From: Alicyclobacillus fastidiosus
Lineage (GTDB): Bacteria > Bacillota > Bacilli > Alicyclobacillales > Alicyclobacillaceae
Direction: 5' to 3'
DNA: 64,000 nt
NCBI RefSeq assembly: GCF_026651875.1
Contig: NZ_CP104067.1
Coordinates: 1,984,001 to 2,048,000 of the forward strand
Part shown: one piece after another, positions 1 through 8,465 of the stretch
Layout of the letters: the number at the start of each line of letters is the position of its first letter
Position numbering within the stretch: the stretch's first letter is position 1
Notes under the pieces: model-generated
Told to the model about the DNA's origin: nothing
What the model saw: the letters and a program-made list of their open reading frames with translations, nothing else
The model's database searches: none
Translations under genes and position numbers: made by a program

Positions 1-817
1 GACGACTGGAGACGTTGACACTCATGCGCACGCGGTACCCGTCCTGCAGCCATCTGGCCCCTTGTTCGCAGACAGAGCGCAACACGTACTCGTCGATTGG
101 CAGAATCAAGTCGCTCGACTCTGCGACCGGAATAAATCGATGTGGGGGAATTTCACCGAATTCGGAGTGACGCCAGCGGCAGAGCGCTTCCGCGCCCACC
201 ACCTGCATGGATTTGGCTTGGATCTTTGGTTGATAGTAAATCTCCAAGTCCTTGTTGCGCAGCGCATTGCGCAACATCGTCTCCACGATAAGTGGGGTGA
301 GCATTCCCTCAGAAACAGCGTTTGAACTGACGCACACTTGGTTTCGCCCGGCGTCTTTCGCGCACTTCGAGGCGGATTCGGCGAGAACGAGCGCGCGCTC
401 GCAGAGGGAGCCTTCGGATGGTTGCGTGGCGACACCGATACTGGCCGTCACGACGACATCCCTGTTTTCAACTCGATGTGGTTCCGCAAGTGCGTGGAGA
501 ATGCGTTCGGCGAGCGTGTAGACTGCGTCACCGTCCATGTTGAAGCATGCGACCACGAACTCGTCGCCGCCAAAGCGGCCGACGAGGGATTCACTCGGGA
601 CGTGGTGAACAATTCGGCGGGCAATCTCCTGTAATATTGTGTCGCCGACGCCGTATGTAAAATTCTCGTTAATTTGTCGGAATCGATCCAGGTTGATGAA
701 CACAATCGACGACGACGAAATATTGGGCATTTGAGTGCCCACAGCGAGCAGGAACTGACTGCGGGAGAGCAGGTTGGTCAACGGATCTCGATTGACCGCA
801 ATGGATTCATAGCCCAC
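1..817 (-). CDS. GGDEF-EAL domain c-di-GMP protein (3' part outside the window)
   Basis: Reading the minus strand from about 817 to the window edge gives an open frame with a GGDEF domain (GRFGGDEFVVA, roughly residues 90-100) followed by the start of an EAL domain (EALCRW near residue 200, then the NVS motif at the window edge). The family makes (GGDEF) and breaks (EAL) the second messenger cyclic di-GMP. The GGDEF signature is intact, so cyclase activity is possible; no RxxD inhibitory site is visible just before it. The EAL catalytic glutamate motif is present, but the rest of the domain is cut off. An in-frame TGA lies just upstream of the GTG at 815-817, so no N-terminal sensor or membrane domain precedes the GGDEF domain here unless the gene is itself truncated. 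The start is uncertain because the ribosome binding site is weak. Confidence 0.85.
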   Translation of the reverse strand, partial: MGYESIAVNRDPLTNLLSRSQFLLAVGTQMPNISSSSIVFINLDRFRQINENFTYGVGDTILQEIARRIVHHVPSESLVGRFGGDEFVVACFNMDGDAVYTLAERILHALAEPHRVENRDVVVTASIGVATQPSEGSLCERALVLAESASKCAKDAGRNQVCVSSNAVSEGMLTPLIVETMLRNALRNKDLEIYYQPKIQAKSMQVVGAEALCRWRHSEFGEIPPHRFIPVAESSDLILPIDEYVLRSVCEQGARWLQDGYRVRMSVNVSSR

Positions 818-931
818 GAAGTCACCGCCTAATCATGAGGTCGAATGTGAAAAAGGTGACAAAATTTACGAGATTCATCCAACTTCCTGCTTCGACATGA
901 ATCCTTGAAAATCCTTTCGATTCGACCACAC

Positions 932-965
932 AAAAAAGGGCGCAATGCGGGGAACACATTGCGCC
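932..965 (-). terminator. Rho-independent terminator of the antiporter gene
   Basis: A perfect 9-bp stem (939-947 with 957-965, GGCGCAATG/CATTGCGCC) is followed on the minus strand by six T residues (932-937). It lies about 70 bases past the stop of the minus-strand antiporter gene. Confidence 0.85.
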
Positions 966-1032
966 AAACGGAGTAAGGGGTCTTGCACGACCTTATGATG
1001 CCACGCAATCATTGAATAACGCTTGAAAGCCG

Positions 1033-2220
1033 TCATGAAGATATATCTGCTGACCGCTGTTTTGAGAGGATTGCCACGAAGGCGATGGGTGACAGCATAC
1101 TGGTGAACACCGCGACGAGGATGATACAGTCCGCAAACTGCTGTGACATCGTTCCGATTTGTACACCGATTTGTGCAGCGGCCGCGATGAGGCTCAGTCG
1201 TGCCGAAAGCAAAATGCCTCCCCCCATCGCCTTGCGCCACCCAAACTGCCGCACGAGGTGTAGGGAAGGGATGAGCTTGACGACGAAGGCCACCACGGTG
1301 AGAACGGGAATCCAGACAAGCGTGTCGCGGGATAGGACGGATCGAAAATCGAAGTCGAGTCCGACCGAGATGAAGAATAGTGGAATGAAGAAGCCATAGC
1401 CAATCCCGTGGCTGTAGTCGCGCAGTTTGTCCTTGAAAGAAAACGGGAGTGCCGACACTAACATCCCGACCAAAAAACTGCCTAGAATCGGTTCAGCGCC
1501 AGTGAAATCGGCGAGGGTGACAGTGACGGAGAGCAGGGCCACGACGGCTCGGATGCGAACTTGTACGTCGCCTGCGAGGCGGCGCAGCGCGGGCAGCCGC
1601 TGCACGCTGCGAAGCACGCCATAGACGAGGATGGTAAATGGAATGATGGCGCAGGTGAGGAGCACCCGGGTGAAACTGCCTGATATCTGAATCGTAATAA
1701 ACATGGAGAGTAAAAACATCGTGAGAAAGTCGGCCAGCAGGGCGCTGACGAGGAGCGTCTGTCCAAACGTCGATTTGAGGAGTCCGGTTTCTTCCAAAAT
1801 CGGTAAGATGACGCCGAGTGACGTAGTCGAAAACAGCAGTGCCAACATGTAAGGGTTCGTCGGAGGTGGGGTCAAGTGGCACAGCCACAATGAGATGCCG
1901 AAACTGAGTAAGAGCGTCCCGCAAAAAATAGACAGTCCGGTGGCGACGGTTGGAGAATGCCTGCCAACTGGGCGGAGCTGCCTGATGTCGATTTCCATCC
2001 CCGAGATGTACATCAGGAACAAGAGCCCAAAGTCGGCCAGATGGTTTAGCCAATCCACCTCTGTCCCTGTGATGTGCAACCTGGGTGCTTGAAGGAGAAC
2101 ACCGAACAGCAAGTAACCGACCGTCGATGGGATGCGCAGGAGTGGAATCCGGCTCAACGACGCACTGAACACGAATGATGCGGCGAGTATTAGAAGAAAG
2201 ACGAACAACGTGTCGCTCAC
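1033..2220 (-). CDS. Monovalent cation:proton antiporter, CPA2 family
   Basis: About 395 residues, almost wholly hydrophobic, with 11-13 predicted membrane segments. The opening segment, the conserved DFGLLFLMYISGMEID stretch near residue 65 and the GSFLVGML-type segment near residue 250 are typical of CPA2 (KefB/NapA-like) sodium or potassium/proton exchangers. No C-terminal TrkA-N nucleotide-binding domain follows, so this is a membrane core only. It would exchange Na+ or K+ for protons across the cytoplasmic membrane; the ion cannot be told from sequence. GTG at 2220 is preferred over the GTG at 2229 because GGGAGG sits at the correct distance. A terminator follows, so the gene is probably monocistronic. 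Confidence 0.85.
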   Translation of the reverse strand: MSDTLFVFLLILAASFVFSASLSRIPLLRIPSTVGYLLFGVLLQAPRLHITGTEVDWLNHLADFGLLFLMYISGMEIDIRQLRPVGRHSPTVATGLSIFCGTLLLSFGISLWLCHLTPPPTNPYMLALLFSTTSLGVILPILEETGLLKSTFGQTLLVSALLADFLTMFLLSMFITIQISGSFTRVLLTCAIIPFTILVYGVLRSVQRLPALRRLAGDVQVRIRAVVALLSVTVTLADFTGAEPILGSFLVGMLVSALPFSFKDKLRDYSHGIGYGFFIPLFFISVGLDFDFRSVLSRDTLVWIPVLTVVAFVVKLIPSLHLVRQFGWRKAMGGGILLSARLSLIAAAAQIGVQIGTMSQQFADCIILVAVFTSMLSPIAFVAILSKQRSADISS

Positions 2221-2264
2221 GAACGGCACCTCCCGCAGTCCATCTTATGTTCTGCGGGACAAGT

Positions 2265-2798
2265 CTAGCACTGGTCTTCATGCGGCAATTCGCGATAGGT
2301 GCGTATGTCCATCGCGTAGAGGTGGACAAGTGTTCCTCGAAACACCGTATCGCGCTGATGTTGCATCCCGATCTTTTGAGCGACCCGAATGGAGCGTACA
2401 TTGTTTGGTTGAATCAAGCTGACGATCTCGCTCTGATGGAGTTGCTCAAAGGCGAGATTGCGGAAGAATAGCGCTGCCTCTGTCGCGAGACCTCGCCCCC
2501 AGTGGCGTTTTGCCACCCAATAACCGAGTTCCATGTGCAATCTGCCGTCTATCTCAATCGGGACCAAACCTGCGTGTCCAACTGGTTGCTGGGTCGCTTT
2601 TAAGACCATGACGAGTACGCCCTTACCGAGTTCAGACCTCGAGAGCCAATACGGGTAGTTCATCTTTAAATGTGCTTTTTCGTGCACTTCTCCTGACCCG
2701 ATAAACCGCACGACGTCTGGGTCTTGCCAGAGACTTAAATAAAATAGGAAATCGTCGACACGGTACGGGCGGAACCAAAGCCTAGCTGTTTCGAGCAT
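2265..2798 (-). CDS. GNAT-family N-acetyltransferase (RimJ/RimL type)
   Basis: 177 residues with the RimJ/RimL layout: an N-terminal LETARLWFRPYRVDD start, a central GYWVAKRHWGRGLATEA acetyl-CoA-binding motif A (residues about 93-110), and the late NVRSIRVAQKIGM element. The family transfers acetyl from acetyl-CoA to an amine, often a protein N-terminus or small molecule; the substrate here is unknown. It lies between the antiporter and the TauE exporter on the same strand, with short gaps, but nothing links their functions. Confidence 0.85.
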   Translation of the reverse strand: MLETARLWFRPYRVDDFLFYLSLWQDPDVVRFIGSGEVHEKAHLKMNYPYWLSRSELGKGVLVMVLKATQQPVGHAGLVPIEIDGRLHMELGYWVAKRHWGRGLATEAALFFRNLAFEQLHQSEIVSLIQPNNVRSIRVAQKIGMQHQRDTVFRGTLVHLYAMDIRTYRELPHEDQC

Positions 2799-2816
2799 GT
2801 TTTTGCCCCACTTTTC

Positions 2817-3593
2817 TCAGTCCGCAAGCAGCGTATACAGTTGCTGAGCGATGACAAAACAAGTGACCGCAATGAAGATTGGACGTACGTACTTGGCCCC
2901 GCGACGGATGGCGAACTGTGAACCGAGTATCGCCCCAATCACCATACCGGCACCGAGAATCAGACCGGCCAGGTAGTGTACCGCGTCGAGGGTGACAAAT
3001 GCGGACAACGCGCCCAAATTGGTTCCAAAATTCAGGGTGCGGGCGTTGCCGCTGGCGTTCACGAAGTCAAAACCCAAGAGGACAAAAATCATCATCAAAA
3101 ACGAGCCTGTCCCAGGGCCGAAGAACCCGTCGTAGAAGCCCACCACGAGGGCCGCCAGACATGCGAACAGAAAGACTGAGCGCGTCAGCGACTCCCGGTT
3201 CGGGTTCAATCCGAGCCGCTTGTTCCAGAGCGTGTAGCCGGCTACGAGGATGAGGAGAATCAGGACGAGCGGGCGGAGAAACGTCGACGGCAGGTGATGG
3301 ACGACCACGGCGCCGCTCGCGCCGCCAAGGACAGCAAGTGGGAACGAAAGGCCGACCACGCGGTAGGTGACTTTTCCAGAGCGAAGGTATGAGAGCGTGC
3401 TCGTCAGCGAGCCCATGGTTCCAGCCAGCTTATTGGTCCCCAATGCAGCTGCGGGCGGAAACCCTACGAACAGGAGTGCCGGAAGAGAGACGAGCCCACC
3501 GCCGCCGACTGTCGAATCGATGAAGCCTGACAAGAGTCCGGATACAGCAAGCGTGATCCAGACCGTTACGTGATGTTCGTAAAGCAAGTTCAT
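2817..3593 (-). CDS. TauE/SafE-family sulfite or anion exporter
   Basis: 258 residues from the ATG at 3593, which has GAAAGG in front; a longer open frame upstream lacks membrane character and is not used. There are about eight hydrophobic segments and the two family repeats: SGFIDSTVGGGGLVSLPALL near the N-terminus and a second copy, GFYDGFFGPGTGSFLMM, in the middle. TauE/SafE proteins export sulfite, sulfoacetate or related organic anions; the actual substrate is not predictable. Length is normal for the family. Confidence 0.85.
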   Translation of the reverse strand: MNLLYEHHVTVWITLAVSGLLSGFIDSTVGGGGLVSLPALLFVGFPPAAALGTNKLAGTMGSLTSTLSYLRSGKVTYRVVGLSFPLAVLGGASGAVVVHHLPSTFLRPLVLILLILVAGYTLWNKRLGLNPNRESLTRSVFLFACLAALVVGFYDGFFGPGTGSFLMMIFVLLGFDFVNASGNARTLNFGTNLGALSAFVTLDAVHYLAGLILGAGMVIGAILGSQFAIRRGAKYVRPIFIAVTCFVIAQQLYTLLAD

Positions 3594-3707
3594 CCGGCCT
3601 TTCTCGTCAAATACAACCCATTGTAGCGCTCTATGAATAGTGTGGCAATCAGAGGTTTTGAAGAGAATTTGATGCATCGTCGGTACGGTAGTGCTGTGTT
3701 GCCGTCC

Positions 3708-3740
3708 GGGAGCAGACCTCTGTGGTCGCTCCCTCTTTTT
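3708..3740 (+). terminator. Orphan Rho-independent terminator
   Basis: GGGAGC plus GACC (3708-3718, one bulged A) pairs with GGTC plus GCTCCC (3724-3733), followed by TCTTTTT. It points along the plus strand, but no plus-strand gene lies upstream of it; the 300-base gap 3594-3893 otherwise holds only the promoter of the next gene. It may end a short untranslated RNA. Confidence 0.55.
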
Positions 3741-3819
3741 ATGCTGTGCACACGTCTTTTTTGGAGGCGATTGGGGCTTTGCTGTAGGCAAACCTAGCTC
3801 ACGCCCGTGGCCGAATTTT

Positions 3820-3828
3820 TGTTATAAT
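3820..3828 (+). promoter_or_regulatory. Extended -10 promoter for the 3894 acetyltransferase
   Basis: TG-T-TATAAT: a perfect TATAAT at 3823-3828 with a TG one base upstream. No good -35 box is seen, which is common for extended -10 promoters. Confidence 0.5.
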
Positions 3829-3893
3829 GATGGTGGCCTGGAGAACTGCCGGGCCATCGCCCGCGTTCTTCCAGGCTGTATTCGAGGGGAGGA

Positions 3894-4472
3894 ATGCGAA
3901 GCGTTATGAGCATTGTCAAAGATGTACCTGTGCCGTCGTATTACCGCAAGTTGGCCAGTTATTTCCCAGCTCACGAGATGAAGCACGTTCGCCAATTGCA
4001 GGCGCTCGTGGAGGATGTACCGTACTACGGTTTACTGGAGACGAGAGAGTACCTGGTTCTCTACGGGGATTTCTCAGATTTTTTGTTCATCGATTATCTT
4101 TTGGTGAATCGAGACCAACGGGGGAGTGGCGTGGGTAGTCGATTGCTGAAGCAGCTTCAATCCAGACATGTTCCTATCCTCTTAGAAGTTGAGCCCGTCG
4201 ACCCAAACGATGTGGATACCGAAAAACGACGCCGTTTTTATGAGCGCAACGGGTTTGCGATGGCGCATGGTGTTCAGTACGAACGGGAAGACCGGCACGG
4301 TGAGCCGTACACGATGGATCTTCTGTACTGGTCTCCGTCGCAAAAGATAAGCGATGACCGCGTCCTGCGCATGATGACGACCGTGTGCCATCGCATTCAC
4401 AACTATCGTGCAATGCAGTTTTACGACCGAATTCCCGCACAGCCAGAAGAAGTTCTTTCGCTCGTCAAATAA
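3894..4472 (+). CDS. GNAT-family N-acetyltransferase
   Basis: 192 residues. The motif A stretch FIDYLLVNRDQRGSGVGSRL (about residues 65-84) binds the pyrophosphate of acetyl-CoA, and RRRFYERNGF (about 112-121) is the usual motif B end. It is distantly related to the 2265 gene and belongs to a different GNAT subgroup. The substrate is unknown. An AGGGGAGG stretch is very close to the ATG at 3894; the in-frame ATG at 3906 is an alternative start. A strong terminator follows at 4523. Confidence 0.8.
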   Translation: MRSVMSIVKDVPVPSYYRKLASYFPAHEMKHVRQLQALVEDVPYYGLLETREYLVLYGDFSDFLFIDYLLVNRDQRGSGVGSRLLKQLQSRHVPILLEVEPVDPNDVDTEKRRRFYERNGFAMAHGVQYEREDRHGEPYTMDLLYWSPSQKISDDRVLRMMTTVCHRIHNYRAMQFYDRIPAQPEEVLSLVK

Positions 4473-4522
4473 ACTCGTCAGATAAATTGGTACATCCGTG
4501 AATGCAAATCTCGGCGGACTCG

Positions 4523-4566
4523 GGGTGTCCAGCAAGTGTCCCCCACACTTGCTGGACACCCTTTTT
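4523..4566 (+). terminator. Strong Rho-independent terminator
   Basis: A perfect 17-bp stem (4523-4539 with 4545-4561) around a five-C loop, then TTTTT. It ends the acetyltransferase transcript and separates it from the lipoprotein gene. Confidence 0.9.
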
Positions 4567-4707
4567 CGCGTTGGCGAGCGTGTGCGCCGCGTGGCGCCAG
4601 CCCAGTGTTCGCGGGAACCACTCGTGTTCTGGTGCACGTATGGAAACTGTAGTGTCAGACAAGCTACCAGAAGACGAGAATGGAACGTCGGAGAGGGAGC
4701 GTACATC

Positions 4708-5991
4708 ATGCGGTTCACAGGTGCAGTGTTGATTGTGGTGATACTCGCGATGGGCGTGGTCGGGTGCGGTAGCCCACATCGCCTGCAGGCGCTCGCCTCG
4801 AACCGCGAACCATCTGTGAGTGTGCGGCTTTCGCGCGAGCGGATCACAGCTTCTGTCACGAGCATTCGCCCCGAACGCGCCGTACCTGCGCCCGTGCACC
4901 TGAGTCAGTTAAAGCGCAGCAACACGTGGGACAACCTCCATTTTTCATCCGATCTCACAGGCTATCGATGGGGGTTCATGGACGGCAACTTCAACATGCA
5001 GAGGACGACCGACGGCGGCCGTCGTTGGCTTGACCTCAGCCTACCCGCTGCGTACTCTTCAGCGCTTGAAAGTCGGGGGCCGAACCCGACGCCCTTCGTC
5101 GAAGTGGCGGATGGAGCATCCATCTATGTCTTGACGAACGACTCTAAACAGTTCACCGTCTTGCAGGCGGATGACTCCGGGCGCCATTGGCGTGTACATA
5201 AATTCGCATTACCCAGATCTGAATTCGCGTTGGAGAGCGTGACGATGGTTCGGGGCGGCGTGGGCTGGGCCATTTTCCGCGATGCGGCGGCAGGGACGTC
5301 GCACGATCTCGTCCGATTTCAGACGCGGGCGCCAAAAATGCAGATTCAGCACGTTGCGCCAGGATCACGAGACGCTGGACTGGTCGGCACTACGCAAGCT
5401 ACTGTGAAATTTCGTGACGAGCGCTGTGGGTGGATTGTCGCCGTCGCGGCGGATGGAAAGTTGCACGATTATCTCACGTCAGATGGGGGGGCTACTTGGC
5501 ACGCCAGAACGATTCCCGCGCCATCCGGTTTGACGCACTTTATGTGTGTTCGGGCGTACAAACCGGTAATGCACGAGCAAGAGGGGACGTTTGTAGCGCG
5601 CTATCTCGGTACAGACGCCGGACACGCAGTGGTCAGAACGGTCGTCTATCATACGAACGACGGCGGAACCCATCTTCAAGCGACGGTCGCACAGACACTC
5701 GACGACGCCACGTCAGACTACATGGGGCACCCTGTACACTGGCTAGATTCAGATTCAGGTTATGCGATTCGGGATGGCCGACTGACGGTGACGAACGACT
5801 CCGGCCGGCTGTGGCACAACGTGCCTTCGCCGGCGCTCGAAACGGCTTTGCCTCGCTACCCTCGCGTCTTGGCGATTCAATTCCTGTCGCAGACGGAGGG
5901 ATTTGTCCATTTGCAGTCACGCGACTACGCACACACCGTGCTGCTGAAAACGGTGGATGGCGGAACGACCTGGGACAGGATGTGCGAGTGA
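4708..5991 (+). CDS. Lipoprotein with Asp-box (BNR-like) beta-propeller repeats
   Basis: 427 residues. The N-terminus has a basic start, a hydrophobic core and a lipobox (VVGC, Cys at about residue 20), so it should be lipid-anchored outside the membrane. The body contains at least five Asp-box-like motifs of the S/T-x-D-x-G-x-x-W form (TTDGGRRW, DDSGRHW, SDGGATW, NDSGRLW, TVDGGTTW), which mark beta-propeller folds such as YCF48/sialidase-type repeats. No sialidase catalytic residues are evident, so a binding or assembly role is more likely than an enzyme. Start: ATG at 4708 with GGAGAGGGAG nine bases upstream; the longer upstream frame would run through the terminator. Its stop lies one base from the convergent hemY stop. 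Confidence 0.75.
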   Translation: MRFTGAVLIVVILAMGVVGCGSPHRLQALASNREPSVSVRLSRERITASVTSIRPERAVPAPVHLSQLKRSNTWDNLHFSSDLTGYRWGFMDGNFNMQRTTDGGRRWLDLSLPAAYSSALESRGPNPTPFVEVADGASIYVLTNDSKQFTVLQADDSGRHWRVHKFALPRSEFALESVTMVRGGVGWAIFRDAAAGTSHDLVRFQTRAPKMQIQHVAPGSRDAGLVGTTQATVKFRDERCGWIVAVAADGKLHDYLTSDGGATWHARTIPAPSGLTHFMCVRAYKPVMHEQEGTFVARYLGTDAGHAVVRTVVYHTNDGGTHLQATVAQTLDDATSDYMGHPVHWLDSDSGYAIRDGRLTVTNDSGRLWHNVPSPALETALPRYPRVLAIQFLSQTEGFVHLQSRDYAHTVLLKTVDGGTTWDRMCE

Positions 5992-5992
5992 A

Positions 5993-7426
5993 CTACCGCG
6001 CAACCCGTTGCGAACAGAGATAGGAGAGCGTCTCTGCCGCCACTTCTTCGCCATGTGCAATGCAATCTGGCAGCCCGAGGCCCCGATAGCCGCCACCAGC
6101 TACGCGAATGCCAGGCAGTGTGGCGCGAATGTCCTCTTGCAACTGGTGCCATTGCTCTACGTGACCTACCGGGTAGTTTGGCATCGCTCGTTCCCATCTC
6201 GTCACCTTGTGAAACACAGGAGACGGCGTCAACCCGATCAAGTCGCGTACCTCGCCGTGTACGACTCGAGCCATTTCCGAGTCGTCGAGCGCCAGGTGCT
6301 GCTCTTGTCCAGCGCGACCGACGTAACAGCGAAGGATGACAAACCGATCATCTGTGGTGTGCGGCCATTTGCTCGACACCCATGTGCTGGCAGTGATGGC
6401 GCGATGCTCAGAGCGCGGAACCAAGAAGCCGGACGCATGCTTCAGGCTTACGTTCACGGCATCTGCAGGGTAGCCGAGGATGACCGTGGCCGTGGAGACG
6501 TACGGGACGTCAAACGCCTTCGATCGCTGTGGCAGATGTCCCCTCAGCAACTCATTCATCGCGTGGACTGGCGTGCAGATGATGACCGCGTCAAACGCCG
6601 CCGCGCGCTCTTCGCCCATCGATTCAACGGTCAACTCGTAGCCGTTTGGCCGGCGCTCGAGTCGGGTGACTCGGTGGGAGAGTCGCAGTTTAACAGTCGG
6701 TCCGAGTTCGTCAGCCAACCGCCCGATCACGGTTTCCAGACCGCCCTTCACCGTGATAAACGCACTTCGTCCACTTTGGTTGATTGGTTGTTTTTGCCGC
6801 GTCGTGCGCGCGCCGATGATGAGACTGCGGTATCTCTTTGCAAGTTCTCCGAATTGCGGCCAAGTGGCGCCGAGGCTCAAATCGTCAATTTTGCCCGCGT
6901 AGATACCTGCGAGGAGCGGTTCGGCCAAGCTGTCGACCCATTCGTCGCCGAGGCGGGCCCTGAGGAACGCCCCCAGTGAGATGTCGTGGGAGAGGTCGGT
7001 TTTCGGGAGGACGAGATCGAACAGGGTCCGCAGTTTTCCCTGAGGAGACAACACATCGGTTTCCATAAATGTGGAAACGTCCATTGGAATCGCCATGTGC
7101 GTACCTCGAGGCATGGACGACAGTTGCCCGTGCTTGACGATGTACGTGTGCGTGGAGCTAGGATTTTGATGCACGATTTCCGATTCGAGGCCAAGTTCCT
7201 TGAGGAGCTTTACGCCTGCAGGTTTCCTCGCAAGCATCGAGTCGGGCCCCGCCTCGAGGGTGAGACCCCCCTCGCGATACGTCATCACTTTGCCGCCGAT
7301 CCGTCTATCTTCCTCGTATACGGTGATATCGAGCGGGAGTTGGTCGCGTTTTGCACTGTTAGCGAGGCGGCGGGCGGCGGTGAGACCGGTAATTCCAGCG
7401 CCGATCACGGCGACGCGAAAGGTCAT
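5993..7426 (-). CDS. hemY: Coproporphyrinogen III oxidase (HemY/CgoX type)
   Basis: 477 residues with an N-terminal FAD-binding GAGITGLTAARRL motif (residues 9-21), the EAGPDSML segment of HemY proteins and a C-terminal RVAGGGYRGLGLPDCI FAD site. In Bacillota this flavoenzyme oxidises coproporphyrinogen III to coproporphyrin III in the coproporphyrin-dependent haem pathway. It is the last gene of hemE-hemH-hemY; its ATG overlaps the hemH stop by one base (TAATG), so translation is probably coupled. The length is usual. Confidence 0.95.
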   Translation of the reverse strand: MTFRVAVIGAGITGLTAARRLANSAKRDQLPLDITVYEEDRRIGGKVMTYREGGLTLEAGPDSMLARKPAGVKLLKELGLESEIVHQNPSSTHTYIVKHGQLSSMPRGTHMAIPMDVSTFMETDVLSPQGKLRTLFDLVLPKTDLSHDISLGAFLRARLGDEWVDSLAEPLLAGIYAGKIDDLSLGATWPQFGELAKRYRSLIIGARTTRQKQPINQSGRSAFITVKGGLETVIGRLADELGPTVKLRLSHRVTRLERRPNGYELTVESMGEERAAAFDAVIICTPVHAMNELLRGHLPQRSKAFDVPYVSTATVILGYPADAVNVSLKHASGFLVPRSEHRAITASTWVSSKWPHTTDDRFVILRCYVGRAGQEQHLALDDSEMARVVHGEVRDLIGLTPSPVFHKVTRWERAMPNYPVGHVEQWHQLQEDIRATLPGIRVAGGGYRGLGLPDCIAHGEEVAAETLSYLCSQRVAR

Positions 7427-8355
7427 TACTCCTCGACTCCTTGCCGTTCACATTTTCTCACAGCGTCTGCCAGCGCCTGGAGAAACGCCTTGTCGTCGTT
7501 CATCTGGCGGGTGCGTACGAGGTGGATGCCGAGTTCCTTCGCCACCTGTTGAGCTTCAATGTCGATGTCGTAGAGGACTTCCAAGTGATCTGCGACAAAC
7601 CCTTGCGAACACGACACCACTTCCTCATAGCCCTCTTCCTTCAGGCTGCGAAGCACGTCGAGGATATCCGGCCCCATCCACGGCTCACCCGTCTGGCCCG
7701 CGCTCTGCCATCCGAACCGGTAGTGTTTGAGCTCAAGCCGCCGCGCGACTTCCTCTCCGGATTCGTGAAGTTGTGTGACGTATGGGTCGTTCATCTGGAG
7801 AATTCGCTCAGGCAAGCTGTGCGCCGAGAAGACGACCACCGCTTTGCTTGGGTCGGAACAGGCGGCGAGCGCCTCTCGCACTCGACTGGTCAAAATGTCG
7901 AGAAAGGCGGGTTCCAGATGCCACTGGTTCACGAGTTTTAGCTTCGGGCCTTCTAGCTGTTCTGCCTTCTCCCTCGCCGCCTTTTGGTAGCCGCCGACGC
8001 TCATATGCGAGTAGTGCGGAGCGAGAACGATGCCTATCGCTTCGTCCAACCCGTCGGCATGCATCGCTGCGACGGCGTCTTCGATGTATGGCGCGGTGTG
8101 TTTCATTCCCTGATATAGCCTCACTGGACGGCCCCCGTCAGAGTTCAGGATGGCGGCTATCCCGCGAGCTTGCGCGTCCGTGATCTGCGTCAGCGGAGAT
8201 ACCCCGCCGATGGCCTGATAGCGCCCGACCAGATCTGCCAATTGTTCGTCTGACGGGGCGCGTCCCCGCCGAATATGTGTGTAGTAAGGCAACACTTCGT
8301 CCAAATTGCGAGGTGTACCGTACGCCATTACGAGAAGCCCGAGTGGCTTTGTCAT
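7426..8355 (-). CDS. hemH: Ferrochelatase (coproporphyrin ferrochelatase, CpfC type)
   Basis: 309 residues. It inserts Fe2+ into coproporphyrin III. Visible signatures are GLLVMAYGTP at the start, VVFSAHSLPERIL with the metal-site histidine near residue 185, and VSCSQGFVADHLEVLYDID with the matching glutamate near 265. Start ATG at 8355 is supported by GAAGGGGG eight bases away; a longer frame upstream lacks this. It lies between hemE and hemY, with a gap of about 110 bases to hemE. Confidence 0.95.
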   Translation of the reverse strand: MTKPLGLLVMAYGTPRNLDEVLPYYTHIRRGRAPSDEQLADLVGRYQAIGGVSPLTQITDAQARGIAAILNSDGGRPVRLYQGMKHTAPYIEDAVAAMHADGLDEAIGIVLAPHYSHMSVGGYQKAAREKAEQLEGPKLKLVNQWHLEPAFLDILTSRVREALAACSDPSKAVVVFSAHSLPERILQMNDPYVTQLHESGEEVARRLELKHYRFGWQSAGQTGEPWMGPDILDVLRSLKEEGYEEVVSCSQGFVADHLEVLYDIDIEAQQVAKELGIHLVRTRQMNDDKAFLQALADAVRKCERQGVEE

Positions 8356-8465
8356 GAGGGCACCCCCTTCTGTTATCTCTCTATCCCTGTTCACGGTCCC
8401 AGGCGTCCGGCTCGCGGCGACATCCGATGCAGCCGCAAGCGGGTCGCACAGGGTCGATGCGACGT

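Noticed and set aside
4523-4561. Long perfect inverted repeat as a possible insertion element or CRISPR-like repeat
   Set aside because: A single copy with a T run and gene-end position; it is a terminator.
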